Positions 23,487 through 31,219 of a DNA stretch of 64,000 bases are shown here, in pieces. This DNA comes from Pelobium manganitolerans (GTDB taxonomy: Bacteria > Bacteroidota > Bacteroidia > Sphingobacteriales > Sphingobacteriaceae), in the NCBI RefSeq assembly GCF_003609575.1, contig NZ_MBTA01000027.1, positions 1-64,000 of the forward strand. The letters are read 5' to 3'. How positions within the stretch are numbered: position 1 is the first letter of the stretch; every line of letters starts with the position of its first letter. The notes below the pieces were generated by a model. The model did not search any database. It had not been told where the DNA came from and saw nothing but the letters and a program-made list of their open reading frames with translations. The position numbers were made by a program, and so were the translations under genes.

Positions 23487-23551
23487 AGTAAATATCATAA
23501 ATCAAACAAGGAATATCGCAAACAGCATAGCGCATTATGTTCCGAATTTTG
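23487..23551 (+). promoter_or_regulatory. AraC-type operator/promoter of the HMA/DUF3347 operon
   Basis: AGTAAA is at 23487-23492, TCATAA at 23495-23500, TCGCAA at 23516-23521 and TTTG at 23548-23551, with full conservation of spacing. Confidence 0.75.
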
Positions 23552-23582
23552 TACCAACAAAAACAATTAAAAGTTCAATACA

Positions 23583-23804
23583 ATGGAAAGTAAAAATCTT
23601 CAATTCAAGACAAACCTTAACTGTGGTAACTGTGTATCAAAAGTGCAGGCAGATTTAGATAACGCAGACGGTATCTGCGAATGGAACGTTGACACCACAA
23701 ACAGCGATAAAATACTGACTGTAAAAGCAGAGGGCATTACCGAAGACGAGGTTGTCGCAATCATCAGGAAAAAAGGTTTTAAAGCTGAACCTGTTTCAGC
23801 ATAA
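23583..23804 (+). CDS. HMA-fold small metallochaperone (NCGNC type)
   Basis: This 73-residue cytoplasmic protein consists of one HMA domain. The metal site is NLNCGNCVSKV (C14, C17), without the usual Met before the first cysteine. It is nearly identical in plan to the peptide at 26833 (both contain GICEWNVDT and ILTVK.EGITEDE), so the two arose by duplication. It probably delivers Cu(I) to CopA or to export partners; that is family inference. It is cotranscribed with a DUF3347 protein 39 bp downstream and driven by a doubled AraC-type site. Confidence 0.88.
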   Translation: MESKNLQFKTNLNCGNCVSKVQADLDNADGICEWNVDTTNSDKILTVKAEGITEDEVVAIIRKKGFKAEPVSA

Positions 23805-23843
23805 TACCATCAGCAATTCACTAATCTTTAAAAGGAACAAAAA

Positions 23844-24287
23844 ATGAAAAAGTTAATAGTTGCAATAACCGTAATGATGTTTGGATTTTCTGCTTTTGCA
23901 CAAAATACAGGCAACCTGCTGAACAATTATATCAGCGTAAAAAATGCTTTGGTAAGCAGTGACAGCAAGGCGGCAAACACCGCTATTTCCGCACTGAACG
24001 AAGCCGTAAAGAGCGAAGACAATTTTGCACAGAAAGCAGAATTGCAGAAAGCCACCGAGAAATTAAGCAAGGCAGGCAACAACATTGAAAAGCAAAGAGC
24101 CGCTTTCAATGATGTATCTACCATAATGTGGAAACTGGTAAAACCATCCGACAAAGTAAACCAACCAGTTTACTACCAGTATTGCCCGATGAAAAAAGCA
24201 TATTGGTTGAGCAAAGAAAAGGACATCAAAAATCCTTACTACGGTTCATCTATGCTTACGTGTGGTAAAGTTGCAGAAACTAAATAA
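23844..24287 (+). CDS. DUF3347 periplasmic protein (probable copper binder)
   Basis: The 147-residue protein has a signal peptide (MKKLIVAITVMMFGFSAFA, cleavage before QN). A mostly helical domain follows (ISVKNALVSSDSKAANTA, LNEAVKS) and then the family signature near the C-terminus: YYQYCPMKKAYWLSKEK, NPYYGSSMLTCG. The two cysteines and methionines of YCPM...MLTCG resemble the metal site of CusB/CusF-associated domains, so periplasmic copper binding is likely but unproven. It follows the HMA peptide in one operon and ends at a terminator before the multicopper oxidase. A chromosomal homologue is at 41837-42352. Confidence 0.85.
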   Translation: MKKLIVAITVMMFGFSAFAQNTGNLLNNYISVKNALVSSDSKAANTAISALNEAVKSEDNFAQKAELQKATEKLSKAGNNIEKQRAAFNDVSTIMWKLVKPSDKVNQPVYYQYCPMKKAYWLSKEKDIKNPYYGSSMLTCGKVAETK

Positions 24288-24295
24288 TACCCATT

Positions 24296-24324
24296 AAGGC
24301 ATTGCTCATTAGGCAATGCCTTTT
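24296..24324 (+). terminator. Terminator between the DUF3347 and multicopper oxidase genes
   Basis: Perfect arms AAGGCATTGC (24296-24305) and GCAATGCCTT (24313-24322) followed by TT. The oxidase gene starts 29 bp later with no clear promoter of its own, so partial read-through (attenuation) is likely. Confidence 0.7.
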
Positions 24325-24352
24325 AATCTTTATAACCAATGCTATTTTTAAA

Positions 24353-26656
24353 ATGGATAATCAAAAATTTCTTCACAAAAAGCTGTTGCCGCTAACCCTG
24401 TTGGCACTCTTTATATCACAAGTCAGCATTGCCCAAAAAGTAGTCCATTACGACCTGTATGTAAGAGATACGGTTGTAAACTACGCAGGCAAAGAAAAAA
24501 GGGCAATCGCTGTAAACGGGCAAATCCCAATGCCCACGCTTGAATTTACAGAGGGCGACACGGCAGAAATTGTTGTCCATAACCAGTTGAAAGAAAGTAC
24601 ATCCCTGCATTGGCACGGGCTATTCCTGCCCAATAAAGAAGACGGTGTACCTTTCTTAACGCAAATGCCCATAGAACCCGGCACAACCTATACTTACCGT
24701 TTCCCGATTATTCAGACCGGAACGCACTGGTATCATTCACATTCGGGCTTGCAGGAGCAGATTGGTATGTACGGCAGCTTTATAATGCACAAAAGGGCTG
24801 ATGACAAAACATTCAGGAAAGGCATTGACGATTTGCCGGAAATTCCCATAATGCTAAGCGAATGGACGAACCTCAATCCCAACAATGTACACCGTATGCT
24901 GCACAATGCAAGCGATTGGTTTGCCATAAGAAAAGGCGCAACACAAAGCTATGCCGAAGCCATCCAAAGCGGTAAATTCAAAACCAAGCTGACCAACGAA
25001 TGGAAACGTATGTTGGCTATGGACGTGAGCGATGTATATTACGAACGTGTGCTGATGAACGGCAATCATCATACAGACCTGAAAAGCATTGACGGCAAGC
25101 CGTTAAAAGCAGGCGACAAAGTGCGTTTGCGGATTTCTAATGGCGGTGCATCCTCTTACTTTTGGCTTCGCTACGCAGGCGGTAAAATGTCCGTAGTGGC
25201 AAGCGACGGCAACGATGTGCAACCTGTGGATGTGGACAGGCTGATTATCGCTGTATCTGAAACTTACGATGTAGTCGTTACCATTCCCGAAGACGGTAAA
25301 GCCTTTGAATTTATGGCAACTACCGAAGACCGTACCCAATCCACAAGCTATTTTATTGGCAGCGGTACAAAACAATATGTTGGGGAAATGCCACGCCTGA
25401 AATATTTTGAGGGTATGAAGATGATGAATGATATGATGAAGATGAACGGCGACCTTGACGATATGGGAATGAATATGAGCCTTAACCAAATGGATATGAA
25501 CGTAGTAATGTATCCTGAAATTACAGGCGAAGAAAAGGGCAAGAAAGCTAAGGACAATGGGCAGCCAATGGAGCATCACGGGGAAAACCATAAAATGAAT
25601 ACGGACGAAGACCCCAACCGTTATAATGCCAATGCGTTGAGCAATATAGTAACGCTCAATTACGCAATGCTGAAATCGCCACACAATACCACATTGCCAA
25701 AAGATGCTCCGGTAAAAGAACTGAAATTTACCCTTACCGGAAATATGAACCGTTACGTTTGGAGTATGGATAATAAGGTCTTGGCAGAAAGCGACAAAAT
25801 ACCTGTAAAGAAAGGCGAGATTTTGAGGATTACCATTCACAACAACTCAATGATGCGCCACCCGATACACCTGCACGGTTTTGATTTCAGGGTGCTGAAT
25901 GAGCACGGCGAAAATGCACCGATGAAAAATATAATCGACATTATGCCGATGGAAACCGATACCATCGAGTTTCTTGCCAATACCGAGGGCGATTGGTTTT
26001 TCCATTGCCATATCCTGTACCATATGATGGCAGGAATGAACAGGGTTTTTGCAGTGGACGATTATAAAAATCCCGAATTGCCCAACAAGGAAAAAGCCTA
26101 TAAAATGTTACAGCGGGAAAGCAATATGCCACACTTAATGGCACAGAGCGACTTTGCCATCAACGGTATAGACGGGGAAGCTATGCTGATGAACGCCCGT
26201 TACAGTTTGGGTACAGAATGGCGTTTAGGCTACAACGATATGCACGGCTACGAAGTAGAAACCCATTTAGGACGTTACATCGGTAAAATGCAATGGCTGA
26301 TGCCGTTTATCGGTTTCGATTGGCGATACCGCAAAATGGGAATGGACGAACACGAGCAAAACCTGTTCGGACAGGTCAATAAAAAGGACAACCGGGCAGC
26401 AGTCAGCTTGGGTGTAATGTACACCCTGCCAATGCTCGTTAATGTACAGGCAGAAGTATATCACGATGGGATTTTTCGTGTATCGTTAATGCGTGAGGAT
26501 ATACCTATCTCCCGAAGACTAAGAGCCGGATTTATGGTCAATACCGATTTGGAATATATGGCAGACCTGCGGTATATCCTGACAAGGCATATCGGTATCA
26601 GAACACACTATGATAGTGATATGGGCTTTGGTGTAGGGCTTTCGCTCATCTACTAA
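24353..26656 (+). CDS. Multicopper oxidase (PcoA/CopA type) with C-terminal CopB-like barrel domain
   Basis: The 767-residue exported enzyme probably oxidises Cu(I) to the less toxic Cu(II) in the periplasm. Signal peptide: LLPLTLLALFISQVSIAQ. Copper ligands are visible in LHWHGL (about 85), HWYHSHSG, HPIHLHGF and HCHILYHMMAGM (H551, C552, H553). A Met-rich segment (GMKMMNDMMKMNGD...MGMNMS) around residue 360 is typical of copper-resistance oxidases. After residue 600 the protein continues for about 165 residues in an amphipathic beta-strand pattern (YSLGTEWRLGYNDMHGYEVE, DLRYILTRHIGIRTHY) ending in GVGLSLIY, which resembles CopB outer-membrane barrels. CopA and CopB are usually separate proteins. 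ATG 24353 is preferred over the TTG at 24302, which lies inside the terminator. Confidence 0.9.
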   Translation: MDNQKFLHKKLLPLTLLALFISQVSIAQKVVHYDLYVRDTVVNYAGKEKRAIAVNGQIPMPTLEFTEGDTAEIVVHNQLKESTSLHWHGLFLPNKEDGVPFLTQMPIEPGTTYTYRFPIIQTGTHWYHSHSGLQEQIGMYGSFIMHKRADDKTFRKGIDDLPEIPIMLSEWTNLNPNNVHRMLHNASDWFAIRKGATQSYAEAIQSGKFKTKLTNEWKRMLAMDVSDVYYERVLMNGNHHTDLKSIDGKPLKAGDKVRLRISNGGASSYFWLRYAGGKMSVVASDGNDVQPVDVDRLIIAVSETYDVVVTIPEDGKAFEFMATTEDRTQSTSYFIGSGTKQYVGEMPRLKYFEGMKMMNDMMKMNGDLDDMGMNMSLNQMDMNVVMYPEITGEEKGKKAKDNGQPMEHHGENHKMNTDEDPNRYNANALSNIVTLNYAMLKSPHNTTLPKDAPVKELKFTLTGNMNRYVWSMDNKVLAESDKIPVKKGEILRITIHNNSMMRHPIHLHGFDFRVLNEHGENAPMKNIIDIMPMETDTIEFLANTEGDWFFHCHILYHMMAGMNRVFAVDDYKNPELPNKEKAYKMLQRESNMPHLMAQSDFAINGIDGEAMLMNARYSLGTEWRLGYNDMHGYEVETHLGRYIGKMQWLMPFIGFDWRYRKMGMDEHEQNLFGQVNKKDNRAAVSLGVMYTLPMLVNVQAEVYHDGIFRVSLMREDIPISRRLRAGFMVNTDLEYMADLRYILTRHIGIRTHYDSDMGFGVGLSLIY

Positions 26657-26678
26657 AGCATTTCAATACAAGATTGGG

Positions 26679-26715
26679 AAAGGTTGTAGCGTTGCTATGA
26701 CCTTTTTGCTTTTTA
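26679..26715 (+). terminator. Terminator of the multicopper oxidase gene
   Basis: Stem AAAGGT..TAGC / GCTA..ACCTTT with a T-rich tail, about 22 bp after the stop codon. Confidence 0.65.
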
Positions 26716-26731
26716 TAATACGGGCTAAATC

Positions 26732-26796
26732 AGTAAAAGTCACAAATCAAACAAGAAATATCACAATAGCAGGCTTTGGAATTATGCTGAATTTTG
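26732..26796 (+). promoter_or_regulatory. AraC-type operator/promoter of the third HMA peptide
   Basis: AGTAAA is at 26732-26737, TCACAA at 26740-26745 and again at 26761-26766, TTTG at 26793-26796. This copy has two perfect half-sites and best represents the consensus. Confidence 0.8.
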
Positions 26797-26832
26797 CAAC
26801 AGTACAAAACATTATAAATAAATTTCAAAAAA

Positions 26833-27054
26833 ATGGAAAATAGAGAATTTCAATTCAAAACCAACCTTAATTGTGGTGGATGCGTATCAAAAGTAAAAGC
26901 TGATTTGGACGGAGCGGACGGTATCTGCGAATGGAATGTAGATACAGCTAACAATGACAAAATTCTAACCGTAAAATCAGAGGGAATTACAGAAGATGAA
27001 ATAGTTGCCATCGTTAAGAAAAAAGGCTTTAAAGCAGAACCTTTAATGGTTTAA
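26833..27054 (+). CDS. HMA-fold small metallochaperone (NCGGC type)
   Basis: The 73-residue single-domain protein is a close paralogue of the one at 23583: NLNCGGCVSKV (C14, C17), GICEWNVDT, and the same C-terminal KKKGFKAEP. It is cytoplasmic and presumably a Cu(I) chaperone. It is monocistronic, with its own AraC-type promoter and a hairpin downstream. Two near-identical peptides under separate promoters suggest either dosage or different partners. The upstream operator here has the best half-sites of the whole set. Confidence 0.88.
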   Translation: MENREFQFKTNLNCGGCVSKVKADLDGADGICEWNVDTANNDKILTVKSEGITEDEIVAIVKKKGFKAEPLMV

Positions 27055-27129
27055 TACACAAGCCCTATTCAGTTTCAAAAGTGAAAGCGGATATGGCTTT
27101 CCTATAAGCATACTATAACAAACATATTG

Positions 27130-27177
27130 AAATGAGGTAATTTATTGTAGGATACCTGCAATTACTGCCTCATTTTA
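27130..27177 (+). terminator. Terminator between the HMA peptide and rteC copy 2
   Basis: Arms AATGAGGTAATT and AATTACTGCCTCATT (one bulge) followed by a T-rich tract, just before the second rteC-like gene. Confidence 0.6.
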
Positions 27178-27215
27178 TCCTTTTTATTGGTATCATACTT
27201 AAAATTCCGCTTTCA

Positions 27216-28043
27216 ATGACAGATTATTGCCATACTATAATAAACGAATTAGACGATAGAATAAGTGAATTGACCTACGAGCAGAATAATTCATTGGTAT
27301 CGTATGAAAATGCTATTGTGCTGGTATTGCAGAAGATTGAAGAGGTAAAGAAGCACATTCAAGAAAAGGGATTTAAAGATGCGGAAGAAGAAATATTGTT
27401 TTTCAAGCAGCTAAAGCCGCAGTTAGTTTCAAAACTTATCTTCTTCAATTCGATTTATAAAATTGAAACAAAAAGACCACGTGGAGGGGATAAAATTATC
27501 AGGAAATACCTCAATATTGAGCTTTCCAAAATCAAGCGGTACTTCGATGCCAATCTGGAATTTTACAAGTATTACAGAACCAACAGCACCCATCTTGATA
27601 ACAAATACTTTGTACGTGGCAAACACGATATTAAGCTAAGTTTAGACACCTATTATTTTGAGGCAGACCACAATTTTACAACCTCACACGATTACAAAGT
27701 AGCCAAGATTATTGCCAATGATTTGATACAGGTTTATCTCGAAGACCAGTTGAATAACAACAGTCAGAAAAGAATTTGGGAAAACCCGCCTTTAAACTGG
27801 ACGGGCAGCAAGACCTCACTCATCGAGTTGATATATTCGCTGCATTCGCAAGGTTCGATTGACAACGGTAATGCAGACATTAAAATCATAGCCAAAACCT
27901 TTGAAAATATGTTTAATATTGACTTAGGGGATTTCTATCATTCCTATCTGGAATTGAAAGCCAGAAAGATGAACCGCACAAAGTTCCTCGATAGTCTTCG
28001 GGATGCGCTCATTAAAAGGATGGACGAACAAGACGAAAAATAA
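27216..28043 (+). CDS. rteC: RteC-family conjugative-element regulator (second copy)
   Basis: The 275-residue protein is a diverged paralogue of the product at 1551-2438: EILFFKQLKPQLVSKLIFFN matches EIEFFKMIKPQILGKLIYYN, and YDYKLARILANDL matches HDYKVAKIIANDL. It keeps the C-terminal basic segment (KARKMNRTKFLDSLRDAL). It reads outward at the right end of the metal cargo, whereas the first copy reads outward at the left. Its promoter lacks the AraC-type site. A role in excision control is inferred from CTnDOT RteC; paralogues may have split roles. A strong terminator follows. Confidence 0.85.
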   Translation: MTDYCHTIINELDDRISELTYEQNNSLVSYENAIVLVLQKIEEVKKHIQEKGFKDAEEEILFFKQLKPQLVSKLIFFNSIYKIETKRPRGGDKIIRKYLNIELSKIKRYFDANLEFYKYYRTNSTHLDNKYFVRGKHDIKLSLDTYYFEADHNFTTSHDYKVAKIIANDLIQVYLEDQLNNNSQKRIWENPPLNWTGSKTSLIELIYSLHSQGSIDNGNADIKIIAKTFENMFNIDLGDFYHSYLELKARKMNRTKFLDSLRDALIKRMDEQDEK

Positions 28044-28077
28044 AGGTAAAGTTTCACGGCTTTACCTTTATTTTTTA
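28042..28077 (+). terminator. Terminator of rteC copy 2
   Basis: Perfect arms AAAGGTAAAG (28042-28051) and CTTTACCTTT (28060-28069) followed by ATTTTTT; it starts right after the stop codon. Confidence 0.85.
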
Positions 28078-28390
28078 TAAATTTGCAGTAATGATTTACA
28101 AGGTAATCAAATGAAAACAAGTGCAGTAAGCACCATTACTAAATCGTTACCGATAGTACTTCCGGTACTTGTAAACTACTCTTTATTAGCCGATTTAGGT
28201 TAAATTAATCTTTTTTATTGAAAGAAAGGCTTTGATTTGCTGGAATGTACATTTCTAAATCTATTAATTCAAATCATTTTCTGTAAAACCGCTTGTCCAA
28301 TTGCTTTTGCTCCGGTTTTTTTTGGCTTTCGCCGATGCAGTTCGGCATAAAAAATGTATTTCCCCAGCAAGCATTTAACCAGCGAGAACC
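28070..28390. other. Probable element/chromosome junction region
   Basis: Apart from a possible 30-codon frame at 28111 no gene is recognised. The metal-element gene content ends before this stretch and housekeeping genes begin after it, so the element boundary probably lies here or nearby. No integrase, tRNA or clear direct repeat was seen, and the left end is outside the window, so the exact attachment site cannot be placed. ATAAATTTGC at 28077-28086 is similar to the CTnDOT core (GTAnnTTTGC) but equally to a promoter -7 element. Confidence 0.4.
28111..28203 (+). CDS. Possible 30-residue peptide
   Basis: An ATG at 28111 opens a 30-codon frame rich in Ser, Thr, Leu and Val (for example LPIVLPVLVNYSLLADLG), closing at TAA 28201-28203. 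A -7-like TAAATTTG lies about 25 bp upstream, so it could be expressed. It resembles nothing I recognise. It may be a leader peptide, a small membrane-active peptide, the truncated front of an interrupted gene, or chance. Confidence 0.3.
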   Translation: MKTSAVSTITKSLPIVLPVLVNYSLLADLG

Positions 28391-28875
28391 ATGAAAACCA
28401 AAAAACATTTTTTTGAAAGATTTGCCAACGCCATGACCCAATTTACCGGCACTTCTACCGCTTTTAGCTGCGCAGCAATTATTGTTTTGGCTTGGGCCAT
28501 AAGCGGACCGTTTTTCGATTATTCCGAAACTTGGCAATTGGTAATTAATACAGGAACCACCATTGTTACTTTCTTGATGGTTTTTCTTATCCAAAAATCG
28601 CAGAACAAAGACAGCAAAGCCATACAGTTAAAGCTGAACGAGCTTTTGGCGGCCAAAAAAGCGCAAGCAACCGCATGGTTTGCATTGAAGATTTGAGCGA
28701 AGAAGAGCTGGACAAGCTGAACCGTTTCTACAAAAAACTGGCACAATTGGAGGCCGCCCAGGCTGATTTTGGTACCACGCACTCTATTGATGCAGCAGAA
28801 GCCAAACACCATCGCAAATACGCGGACGAAGTTTTTAAAGCCGCCGAAGAACTTAGCTCAGATAAACATAAGTGA
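28391..28875 (+). pseudogene. Low-affinity iron permease family protein, frameshifted
   Basis: The first frame (28391-28696) encodes two transmembrane segments (TAFSCAAIIVLAWAISG and VINTGTTIVTFLMVFLIQ) and QNKDSKAIQLKLNELL, the family signature. It then leaves the expected sequence after LAAKK and stops. The expected continuation, ASNRMVCIEDLSEEELDKL, is in another frame that runs to 28875. Adding one A to the six-A run at 28655-28660 would join them into one protein of about 160 residues. This may be a true mutation, a homopolymer sequencing error, or -1 slippage on the AAA AAA codons. The 3' end overlaps the convergent mutS2 gene by 23 bp. The family is proposed to transport iron, with weak experimental support. 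Confidence 0.75.
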
Positions 28876-31219
28876 TCCCATCGCCGCCACGGTCCACGTG
28901 TTCATCCTCCATTTTAACAACTTGTGGATAGTTTTTTAGGTAATTTCTGATGAGCTTGCGCAAAATGCCGTCGCCTTTTCCGTGGATGATTTTGAAAGAT
29001 GGAAAACCGAACATCACGGCTCGGTCTAAGTAACGTTCTATCTCGGCCACAGCCTCCTCTCCTCTTTTTCCGCGCACATCAATCTCGGCAGAAAAATTAG
29101 CGGCCGACTCGGTATAGCTTGAAGTTCCAAAATGCTTTACCGCTTTAGGCACCTGTTTGTTAGAAACCTTGCTTACCTTGTTGCGCTTCACCACCGAGCG
29201 CAACTCGCCAAAAGCCACAATTAAATTGTCTTTAGCCACTTCTAAAACCTGCACAAAATTTTCAGAATCGGCTAGTTTTACCCAATCGCCAACCTCAATA
29301 CTCTCCGCTTTTTCAACTGGCTTATTTGGCTTAACTGGCTTATTTTCATTTGCTTTAAAAGCTTTATCTAAACCTGCGCGTAACTCCTGCGTTTTGCTTT
29401 TATCGGCTTTGGAATTTTTAATTTCGGCGATGGTATTCTCTACCAATTTGTTAGCGCTTTTTATGATTTGTTGTGCTTCGCTTTTAGCTTCTCGAAGTAA
29501 GTTGCGCTTGTTTTCTTCGTAATAAGCCTTTTGTTTCTGGTTTTCGGCCAGTAATTGCTCGTATTTTCTTTTCTGTTTTTCTAGGGCAATCTTATTTTCT
29601 AAAACATCTTTTTTATCACGCTCCAAATCCACCAATAACGAATCTACCTTTTGTTGCTGTGCGCTAATTTTGGTTCTCGCCAAATCTATCAAATGCTTTG
29701 CAAGCCCAATTTTTTGTGCAATTTCAAACGCGTATGAACTGCCGGGCTTACCCATTTCTAACATGTACAGCGGTTGTAAATGCACGTTATCAAATATCAT
29801 CGACGCGTTTTCTAGTCCTTCGGTATTGTTAGCAAAAACCTTTAGGTTAGAGTAGTGCGTAGTAATAATCCCGAAAGCTTTTTTGTGGTTAAGCTGTTCC
29901 AAAACAGCTTCGACAATTGGTCCGCCAAACAGCGGATCGGTACCGGTACCAAACTCATCAATTAAGATTAAGGTTCTACCGTTGGCATGTTCGGTAAAAT
30001 ACTTCATTTTAGATAAGTGGGCGCTGTAAGTACTTAAATCACTTTCTATGGACTGGTCGTCGCCGATGTCGGCAAAAATCTGTTTAAAAATCCCCACTTC
30101 CGATTCTTCGTCGGCCGGAATCAATAAACCCGCCTGAATCATCATTTGCAGAAGCCCCACAGTTTTCATCGCTACCGACTTACCACCGGCATTGGGACCC
30201 GAAACCAGTACAATGCGAACGCCCGCATCTAAACGGATGTTTAAAGGCACCACGGCTTTACCGTTTTCACGGCTAGCCATCAACAACAGCGGATGTTTGG
30301 CGTTGCGCAGTTTAATTTGCGTATCTTTCAACAGCTTGGGCATGGTTGCACCCAAATCAATTGCAAAAAGCGATTTCGCCCGCACAAAATCTACTTTAGT
30401 CAAAAAGCTGTGGTAAGAGTATAAAATTGGCACATAAGGCCGCAGTTGGTTGGTAAGCTCGGTTAATATGCGGATTACCTCTCGCCTGCGCTCAAATTCT
30501 AAATCGCGGATCTTATTATTTAGGTTAAAAACTTCTTCGGGCTCCAGGTAAACGGTTTGTCCGGATGCCGATTCATCATGCACAAAACCCTTTATTTTAC
30601 GTTTGTTTTCTGCTAAAATCGGGATACAAACGCGTCCGTCTCGTACGGTTAAGCTACCATCAGCCACCCAGTTATTGCCCTGCGCATGTTTATAAATCTG
30701 ATCTATTTTGCGCAAAACTTCTTGTTCTGCCTTTGCAATGGCGCCGGTAAGTTCGGCTAACAAGCGCGATGCGTTGGGTTTCATTTTGCCCTTTGCGTCC
30801 AAAACCGCTTCTATATGCCTCACAATGCTTTTTTCTATCGGCAAATGTTCAAATAGCGCTTCTAAATTTGGATATATGCCGTTGCGGTCCTCAAAATATT
30901 TGATAACGGCAAAAGCGGTTTGCAGGGTTAAATAAATCTGAAAAAGCTCTTCCTCGTTTAAGAAAGCACCTTCCAACTTTGCTTTGTCGGCCAGTTTTTT
31001 AATGTCATAAAAGCTTTGGATGGGCAAAGGCTGGTCATTTTGGATGATATTTTTAAACTCATTGCTTTGCCTTAAAAACTTGTCAATTTGTTCAAAGTTG
31101 GTCATCGGCTGGATTTTATCCACCATCCCACGTCCCATCTCACTCATACATAAATCTTTAATGGCGTTCCGGATATCATCGAAACCCAATTTATGCGAGC
31201 TATTTTGTGGATAAATCAT
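28853..31219 (-). CDS. mutS2: MutS2 endonuclease / ribosome-rescue ATPase
   Basis: The 788-residue cytoplasmic protein has the MutS core and ATPase domain with Walker A GPNAGGKSVAMKT (about 335) and Walker B LILIDEFGTGTDP. A long coiled-coil segment follows (about 510-620, KKDVLENKIALEKQKRKYEQ), then a KOW-like stretch and a C-terminal Smr domain (EIDVRGKRGEEAV, KIIHGKGDGILR). It lacks the mismatch-binding domain of MutS1. Known roles of the family are suppression of recombination and, in Bacillus, splitting of collided ribosomes. Its start overlaps the stop of the lipoprotein gene at 31200 by 20 bp, so both are probably on one transcript. Confidence 0.95.
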   Translation of the reverse strand: MIYPQNSSHKLGFDDIRNAIKDLCMSEMGRGMVDKIQPMTNFEQIDKFLRQSNEFKNIIQNDQPLPIQSFYDIKKLADKAKLEGAFLNEEELFQIYLTLQTAFAVIKYFEDRNGIYPNLEALFEHLPIEKSIVRHIEAVLDAKGKMKPNASRLLAELTGAIAKAEQEVLRKIDQIYKHAQGNNWVADGSLTVRDGRVCIPILAENKRKIKGFVHDESASGQTVYLEPEEVFNLNNKIRDLEFERRREVIRILTELTNQLRPYVPILYSYHSFLTKVDFVRAKSLFAIDLGATMPKLLKDTQIKLRNAKHPLLLMASRENGKAVVPLNIRLDAGVRIVLVSGPNAGGKSVAMKTVGLLQMMIQAGLLIPADEESEVGIFKQIFADIGDDQSIESDLSTYSAHLSKMKYFTEHANGRTLILIDEFGTGTDPLFGGPIVEAVLEQLNHKKAFGIITTHYSNLKVFANNTEGLENASMIFDNVHLQPLYMLEMGKPGSSYAFEIAQKIGLAKHLIDLARTKISAQQQKVDSLLVDLERDKKDVLENKIALEKQKRKYEQLLAENQKQKAYYEENKRNLLREAKSEAQQIIKSANKLVENTIAEIKNSKADKSKTQELRAGLDKAFKANENKPVKPNKPVEKAESIEVGDWVKLADSENFVQVLEVAKDNLIVAFGELRSVVKRNKVSKVSNKQVPKAVKHFGTSSYTESAANFSAEIDVRGKRGEEAVAEIERYLDRAVMFGFPSFKIIHGKGDGILRKLIRNYLKNYPQVVKMEDEHVDRGGDGITYVYLS

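Noticed and set aside
25103-25840. 245-codon open frame antisense to the multicopper oxidase gene
   Set aside because: His-rich translation arises from the antisense of Met codons; the plus-strand oxidase has clear copper motifs throughout.
28077-28086. ATAAATTTGC as the element attachment core
   Set aside because: It differs from the CTnDOT core at the first base and equally fits a -7 promoter element; no matching direct repeat was found.
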